From: Alphaproteobacteria bacterium
GTDB lineage: Bacteria; Pseudomonadota; Alphaproteobacteria; CAISOG01
Assembly: GCA_018883285.1 (NCBI GenBank)
Contig: VEQJ01000023.1
Location: 1 to 10,079, forward strand
Length of the DNA stretch: 10,079 nt
Reading direction: 5' to 3'
Shown here: positions 6,658 through 10,079 of the stretch, piece after piece
How the letters are laid out: every line of letters starts with the position of its first letter
Position numbering within the stretch: the first letter of the stretch is position 1
Notes under the pieces: generated by a model
The model's input: only the letters and a program-made list of their open reading frames with translations
What the model was told of the DNA's origin: nothing
Database searches by the model: none
Program-made: the position numbers and the translations under genes

Positions 6658-6996
6658 CTAACAATTGACGGTAGTAGATGGTGTTTCATCCCGCAGCACG
6701 GTGATGCGCAGGGCGTGCAGGCCGCTGGCAAATTCGGCGGCGACGGCCTGGTTGATGCGGCGATGCTGTTCCAGGCGGGATAGGTTTTGCAGGCTGGCGG
6801 CGGCGATGCGGAGGGCAAAATGACTTTCGCCCTGATCATGGCCAGCCTCCCTAACCCCGTGATGCCCCGCATGTTGCGCCGATTCGTCGATCAGATCCAA
6901 ACGGCTGGGGGCAAAGGCGGCGTGCAGGGTGGCGTGGATTCGCTGTTGGCGGCTGGCTGGTGGCGGCGGCGGGGGGGGGTCTAAGGAATCGGGCAT
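6658..6996 (-). CDS. bolA: BolA family protein
   Basis: BolA proteins pair with monothiol glutaredoxins to handle iron-sulfur clusters and also act in stress-linked regulation. This 112-residue protein has the family core: RLDLIDESAQHAGH at residues 32-45, GESHFALRI at 56-64, QHRRIN at 77-82 and HALRI at 94-98. His residues 42, 45 and 94 are candidates for cluster binding; no Cys is in the [H/C] loop. The N-terminus is unusual: seven consecutive Pro (residues 7-13) partly encoded by a nine-C run at 6979-6971. No good ribosome binding site precedes the ATG at 6996. The helicase starts 13 nt after its stop, and the J-domain gene is divergent, a neighbourhood seen in alphaproteobacteria. Confidence 0.9.
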   Translation of the reverse strand: MPDSLDPPPPPPPASRQQRIHATLHAAFAPSRLDLIDESAQHAGHHGVREAGHDQGESHFALRIAAASLQNLSRLEQHRRINQAVAAEFASGLHALRITVLRDETPSTTVNC

Positions 6997-7041
6997 AGGG
7001 TTTTATCGCAAACAATTAGGGTGAGAAAAGGCGGTGGGCAA

Positions 7042-7072
7042 TTGTCAAAACTTCATCAGCTTGCGCTATAAT
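7042..7072 (+). promoter_or_regulatory. Possible promoter for the J-domain gene
   Basis: TATAAT at 7067-7072 is a perfect -10 box. TTGTCA at 7042-7047 is a fair -35 box, but the 19-nt spacer is long. Transcription would start about 100 nt before the ATG at 7172. Confidence 0.4.
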
Positions 7073-7134
7073 CATAGGATTTTAAAGGGGAATGACTATA
7101 AGCGTTACGCGTGCTGTAGCCATCCCAATGGAAA

Positions 7135-7146
7135 CGATTATAATCG
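7135..7146. promoter_or_regulatory. 12-bp palindrome upstream of the J-domain gene
   Basis: CGATTATAATCG is a perfect palindrome 25 nt before the ATG at 7172. It could be an operator for a dimeric regulator. It also contains TATAAT, but no good -35 box lies 16-18 nt upstream. Confidence 0.35.
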
Positions 7147-7171
7147 GATAAGGTCAGAAGGAAAATCGACA

Positions 7172-7987
7172 ATGGTGCGCCCCCGCAACCCGAATGGTAA
7201 TGCCAGCGGTAATTCCGCCCACAATCCGTGGTTGGATTTGGAAGGCCTTGATGACCTGACGCCTGGTCAAAAACGAGGGCAAAAACAGGGTAAGGGGCAG
7301 GCCAGAGATAGCACGGCGGCGGGTGCCCGCGGTTGTGAACATCCCGATTGCACGGCGGCGGGCGACTATCCCGCGCCGCGATCCCGCCACCAACTGCGCC
7401 AATACCGTTGGTTCTGCCTGGAACATATCAAAAGTTATAACACCAAATGGAACTATTTTGACGGGCTGGGCGATGAGCTGTTGGAGGAGCATCGCAAGGC
7501 TGACATGACTTGGCGGCGGCCAACCTGGCGCCCGGGTCAAAGCTTTCGCGGCTGGCACGATTCGGAACGGCAATTGTTGGACGAAATCGGCCTGACCGAA
7601 TTTGCGCCCCAGTTTTTTCAGGCGCATGCCGATGGGCGGGCGGGGCAGGCAGGCGGGCAAGGCAGGGCGGCGGCCGATGCGGCCACCATGGCCAGGCTGC
7701 AAGGCATAACCCCGCCGCGCCATTTGCGAAGCGCGTTGGCGCTGTTCAACCTGCCCTATCCGTTTTCGGCGCAACAGCTGAAGCAACGCTATCGCCAGCT
7801 GGTTAAGCAATATCACCCCGATGTGGTGGCCGCAGCGGGGGGGGAGGCCACCGTTCCAGTGTCTGCCAATACGTCTGCCAATACGTCTGCCAATTCGGCC
7901 AAGCCCGCCGCCCCCGATGATGCGATGAAAAACATCAACGATGCCCACCAACGGCTTAAGAACCATGTGCAGGGCGGAGATGGTTAG
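7172..7987 (+). CDS. J-domain (DnaJ-like) protein with N-terminal Cys/aromatic module
   Basis: A 271-residue co-chaperone-like protein expected to stimulate an Hsp70 partner. The J domain is C-terminal: helix II with YRQLVKQYHPD (HPD at residues 215-217), then helix III (NINDAHQRLKNHV). An N-terminal module has Cys55, Cys60, Cys82 and His85 (FCLEHIKSYNTKWNYFDG), a possible metal site. This module is typical of alphaproteobacterial J-domain proteins encoded next to bolA, from recall. Between HPD and helix III lies an unusual insert, residues about 220-250, with three SANT/SANS units from a 12-bp DNA repeat and a G8 run. The ATG at 7172 has AGAAGGAAAA upstream; the frame is open from 7034, but that part covers the promoter region. 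Domain call is secure; substrate is unknown. Confidence 0.88.
   Translation: MVRPRNPNGNASGNSAHNPWLDLEGLDDLTPGQKRGQKQGKGQARDSTAAGARGCEHPDCTAAGDYPAPRSRHQLRQYRWFCLEHIKSYNTKWNYFDGLGDELLEEHRKADMTWRRPTWRPGQSFRGWHDSERQLLDEIGLTEFAPQFFQAHADGRAGQAGGQGRAAADAATMARLQGITPPRHLRSALALFNLPYPFSAQQLKQRYRQLVKQYHPDVVAAAGGEATVPVSANTSANTSANSAKPAAPDDAMKNINDAHQRLKNHVQGGDG
7862..7897 (+). repeat. 12-bp tandem repeat inside the J-domain gene
   Basis: Three units of TCTGCCAATACG (the third ends TCG after CCAAT) at 7862-7873, 7874-7885 and 7886-7897. They encode Ser-Ala-Asn-Thr/Ser repeats between the HPD motif and helix III. The unit length keeps the frame, so copy number could vary without breaking the gene. Confidence 0.85.
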
Positions 7988-8040
7988 GGTTGCGGTGATG
8001 TTAGGGGCGCGGGTGGATGGGATGATGCCGCCTTGGACAA

Positions 8041-8069
8041 TTCATCAAAAATATCTCTTGACTTATAAT
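8041..8069 (+). promoter_or_regulatory. Possible promoter for the AT-rich small gene
   Basis: TATAAT at 8064-8069 is a perfect -10 box in a very AT-rich stretch (14/60 GC at 8041-8100). The -35 candidate TTCATC at 8041-8046, 17 nt upstream, is poor. A TTGACT at 8058 is too close to this -10 and too far (24 nt) from the TATAAA at 8088. The predicted start is about 75 nt before the ATG at 8150. Confidence 0.35.
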
Positions 8070-8149
8070 TTTATTTCAGACAAAAACTATAAATAGCGGA
8101 TAACCCAAAGCGGTTTTTTGCTGTCGAACCATTGTTGAAAGGACGAAAA

Positions 8150-8380
8150 ATGAGTGAAACCAATTCCCCGAGCCAATGTCATTCACAAAGTTTTCCACGA
8201 GATGAGTTTGGGTATGTAAATGATGAGTTTGGGTGTGTAAATGTCTCAGCTGGTAGTGTGATTGACTTAGAAGAAGGTATACAAGTTATTTCTTCTTTAC
8301 CTGATCCTGAACGGTCACAGTATTACCCACAAGAAGAATTTGTAGCGCCACCATTAGGTGCTGTAAATGTAGGGCGCTAG
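8150..8380 (+). CDS. Small AT-rich gene of unknown function with internal tandem repeat
   Basis: A 76-residue acidic protein that I do not recognise. AAAGGA lies about 7 nt before the ATG, a good start signal. There is no signal peptide or membrane segment. Residues 18-24 and 25-31 are near-identical heptapeptides (DEFGYVN and DEFGCVN) from a 21-bp tandem repeat. The second half contains an acidic patch (DLEEG), PDPERSQYYP and a short QEEFVAPP tail. Base composition is far lower in GC than its neighbours (24/60 at 8221-8280), which suggests foreign origin. It stands alone between the J-domain gene and convergent glmM (45 nt gap). Coding status rests on the start signal, the in-frame repeat and the lack of a better explanation. 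Confidence 0.6.
   Translation: MSETNSPSQCHSQSFPRDEFGYVNDEFGCVNVSAGSVIDLEEGIQVISSLPDPERSQYYPQEEFVAPPLGAVNVGR
8201..8242 (+). repeat. 21-bp tandem duplication
   Basis: Two adjacent 21-bp units (8201-8221 and 8222-8242) that differ at a single base (A to G, Tyr to Cys). The phase matches the reading frame of the 8150 gene, so the duplication adds exactly seven residues. Confidence 0.9.
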
Positions 8381-8425
8381 TTTTTCGGGACGTCTTAGAG
8401 GAGCCAGCGATAATCTTAAGCCAAC

Positions 8426-9778
8426 CTATGACAACAGCGTGGTCAACCGGTCAATCACCCGGTTGACTTGCGCCACATCTTCACCCTCCACCAACAGGCG
8501 CAGCAGCGGTTCGGTGCCCGATGGCCGGATTAACAGCCGGCCATGGCCGGCCAATTCCGCCTCCATCGCCGCAATCGCGCTGACCACCGTTGGTTGGTTC
8601 AGCACCCCTGGATTGGTCAGGGGCAGGCTGGCTTGCCGTTGCGGCAGCAGGGGAAACAGCTGGCTAAGCGCGCTGGTCGGCTTGTCCCAACGCAGCAGCA
8701 GCGCCAACAGTTGCAACCCCGCCAGCAACCCATCGCCGCAGGTGGCCTTTTGCGGGAACAGCAGGTGCCCCGACTGTTCGCCCCCAAAGCTTAAATCATG
8801 CTGACGCAGGCTGGCCATCACCTTGCGATCGCCGACGGGGGTGCGATGGCTGGCAATCCCCTGGCTGGTCAACCATTGCTCCAGCCCCAGGTTGGACATA
8901 ACGGTAAAGGCGACCCCATCCCCCTGCAACTGCCCCAACTGATGCATGCCAATCGCCAACGCGCCCAGCAGGTGGTCACCATCGACCACATTGCCCCGTT
9001 CATCCACCACCACCAGCCGATCGCCATCCCCATCCAGCGCCAGTCCGATGGCGGCGCGCTGTTCCACCACGGTTTGGCGCAGGCGGGCGGGGTTGGTGGC
9101 GCCCAGGCGATCGTTGATGTTCATCCCGTTCGGATCAACCCCGATTGCCACCACCTCAGCCCCCAATTCACGCAGCACCGTCGGGGCGATTTTATAGGCC
9201 GCCCCGTTGGCGCAATCCAGGGCGATTCGCATGCCATCCAGGGTTAAATCGGCGGGAAAGTGCGATTTGATAAATTCGATATAGCGTCCCGCCACGTCAT
9301 CCAACCGTTGCGCCTTGCCAATCTGATCATCGCTGGCCAGGGGAAAGTCATCGCCCGCCACCATTCGTTCAATCACCGCCTCATGCTCATCACTCAATTT
9401 ATGGCCATCGGCGCCAAAAATTTTGATACCATTGTCGTGATAGGGGTTGTGGGATGCGGTGATCATCACCCCCATATCCGCCCGCAGGGAACGCACCAAA
9501 AACCCAATCGCGGGGGTTGGCACGGGACCAACCAGCACCACATCCATGCCAACGCTGGTAAAGCCCGCGGTCATCGCTGCCTCTAACATATAGCCCGACC
9601 GTCGGGTATCCTTACCCACCACCGCCAGCCGCCGTCGGCCAGGTTGATGCCCAATGCTGCCCGCTGCCATGGCGATAGCGGTGGCGATGGTGGCGGTCAT
9701 CGGCGCCTGATTCGCCCGCCCGCGCACGCCATCGGTGCCAAACAGCTTGGGATTGGGTGGGGGGGTGGATGGGGTCAT
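8426..9778 (-). CDS. glmM: Phosphoglucosamine mutase
   Basis: Converts glucosamine-6-phosphate to glucosamine-1-phosphate in the cytoplasm, on the way to UDP-N-acetylglucosamine for peptidoglycan and lipopolysaccharide. All family landmarks of this alpha-D-phosphohexomutase are present in its 450 residues: FGTDGVRG at 13-20, the phosphoserine loop ITASHNP at 106-112 (Ser109), the metal loop DGDGDR at 249-254, the sugar-binding loop GGEQSGH at 332-338, and the phosphate loop RPSGTEP at 418-424. Length is normal. The ATG at 9778 has AAGG 8 nt upstream; a TTG at 9796 in the same frame is less likely. The N-terminus has a short Pro run over a seven-C tract. It follows the right-edge gene by 25 nt on the same strand, so co-transcription is likely. 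Confidence 0.97.
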   Translation of the reverse strand: MTPSTPPPNPKLFGTDGVRGRANQAPMTATIATAIAMAAGSIGHQPGRRRLAVVGKDTRRSGYMLEAAMTAGFTSVGMDVVLVGPVPTPAIGFLVRSLRADMGVMITASHNPYHDNGIKIFGADGHKLSDEHEAVIERMVAGDDFPLASDDQIGKAQRLDDVAGRYIEFIKSHFPADLTLDGMRIALDCANGAAYKIAPTVLRELGAEVVAIGVDPNGMNINDRLGATNPARLRQTVVEQRAAIGLALDGDGDRLVVVDERGNVVDGDHLLGALAIGMHQLGQLQGDGVAFTVMSNLGLEQWLTSQGIASHRTPVGDRKVMASLRQHDLSFGGEQSGHLLFPQKATCGDGLLAGLQLLALLLRWDKPTSALSQLFPLLPQRQASLPLTNPGVLNQPTVVSAIAAMEAELAGHGRLLIRPSGTEPLLRLLVEGEDVAQVNRVIDRLTTLLS

Positions 9779-9803
9779 GGATAGAGCCTTACACAAAAAG
9801 CGG

Positions 9804-10079
9804 TCACTGTGTCAGCCCAATTGAAACAAAATGATGAATGTCGTCATCAAACATCACTGGCAGGGTCGCCAAGGTGTAGCCTTCTAGCATCTCGCCAGAG
9901 CGGTTATAGAGATCGACAGGCAAATCTTCCCAAGTATCCGCATCCTCATTTTGCATCAAATGCGCTCGCAAGATCTGACGGGCAGGATTTATCTCAACTG
10001 TTGGCTGATCATCTCCGCCCAGCAGGATAAAACGCGCTAGCGGAGCAACGCACCCTGCGGCGGCCTTAGCAGCCAAGGC
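9804..10079 (-). CDS. C-terminal part of an unrecognised protein, cut by the window edge
   Basis: The frame is open through the right edge, so the 5' end lies outside the window; the TTG at 10076 is unlikely to be the real start. About 91 residues are visible. They start Ala-rich (AAKAAAGC), then a hydrophobic strand (ARFILLGG), then an acidic stretch with EDADTWEDLP, and end in FVSIGLTQ. The pattern suggests a soluble mixed alpha/beta domain. It does not look like FolP, the frequent neighbour of glmM. The 25-nt gap to glmM suggests a shared transcript. I do not recognise the family. Confidence 0.55.
   Translation of the reverse strand, partial: ALAAKAAAGCVAPLARFILLGGDDQPTVEINPARQILRAHLMQNEDADTWEDLPVDLYNRSGEMLEGYTLATLPVMFDDDIHHFVSIGLTQ

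Noticed and set aside
6645..6872. N-terminal extension of the helicase frame by 76 residues.
   Set aside because: It lies inside bolA in another frame, is Pro/Ala-rich with no helicase similarity, and a ribosome binding site supports the start at 6644.
8102..8117. Possible terminator with AACC, GGTT and a T run.
   Set aside because: The stem is only four base pairs, and it lies just before the start of the 8150 gene.
8798..9586. Plus-strand frames rich in His/Gln across glmM.
   Set aside because: They are antisense to glmM, whose family motifs are all present, and composition alone explains the open frames.
1..10079. CRISPR array, transposase or insertion sequence ends.
   Set aside because: No regularly spaced repeats, transposase-like proteins or terminal inverted repeats were seen.

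Overview
The window joins the right end of an integrated tailed phage (positions 1 to about 4895) to chromosomal housekeeping genes (about 4896 to 10079). The host looks like an alphaproteobacterium. The best evidence is a J-domain protein with the alphaproteobacterial type of cysteine/aromatic N-terminal module, divergent from a bolA gene, in GC-rich DNA with many proline, alanine and poly-G stretches. I cannot name a genus.

Phage part. A tail fibre-like gene enters from the left edge. It is followed by a probable fibre-associated protein and then a very compact lysis module on the plus strand: a multi-pass membrane protein, a single-pass holin-like protein, a small unknown protein, an Rz-type i-spanin with an Rz1 lipoprotein nested inside it in the +1 frame, and a GH108-type endolysin. 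Neighbouring genes overlap by 4 or 8 nt or are 2 to 9 nt apart, so they are probably translated as one coupled unit. A P4-type tyrosine integrase lies convergent on the minus strand. It is broken by one missing base near 4020-4037. Copies of the 9-mer TGACGGTAT crowd its start, and a tRNA-Ser(GGA) gene follows at 4896-4983, the probable integration target. The matching second attachment site would lie left of the window.

Chromosomal part. On the minus strand, bolA (6658-6996) is followed 13 nt later by a PIF1-like helicase with a C-terminal WYL domain (5085-6644); the helicase ribosome binding site overlaps the bolA stop codon. Divergent from bolA is the J-domain protein (7172-7987). Next comes an AT-rich small gene of unknown function with an internal 21-bp tandem repeat (8150-8380). 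Last, glmM (8426-9778, minus strand) makes glucosamine-1-phosphate for cell-wall precursors, and lies 25 nt downstream of the 3' end of an unrecognised gene that runs off the right edge.

I found no clear previously undescribed system. The items most worth a second look are the AT-rich cassette spanning the fibre tip and the start of the next gene, the bolA/PIF1-WYL pair, the unassigned membrane protein in the lysis module, the repeat cluster at the integrase, and the AT-rich orphan gene.
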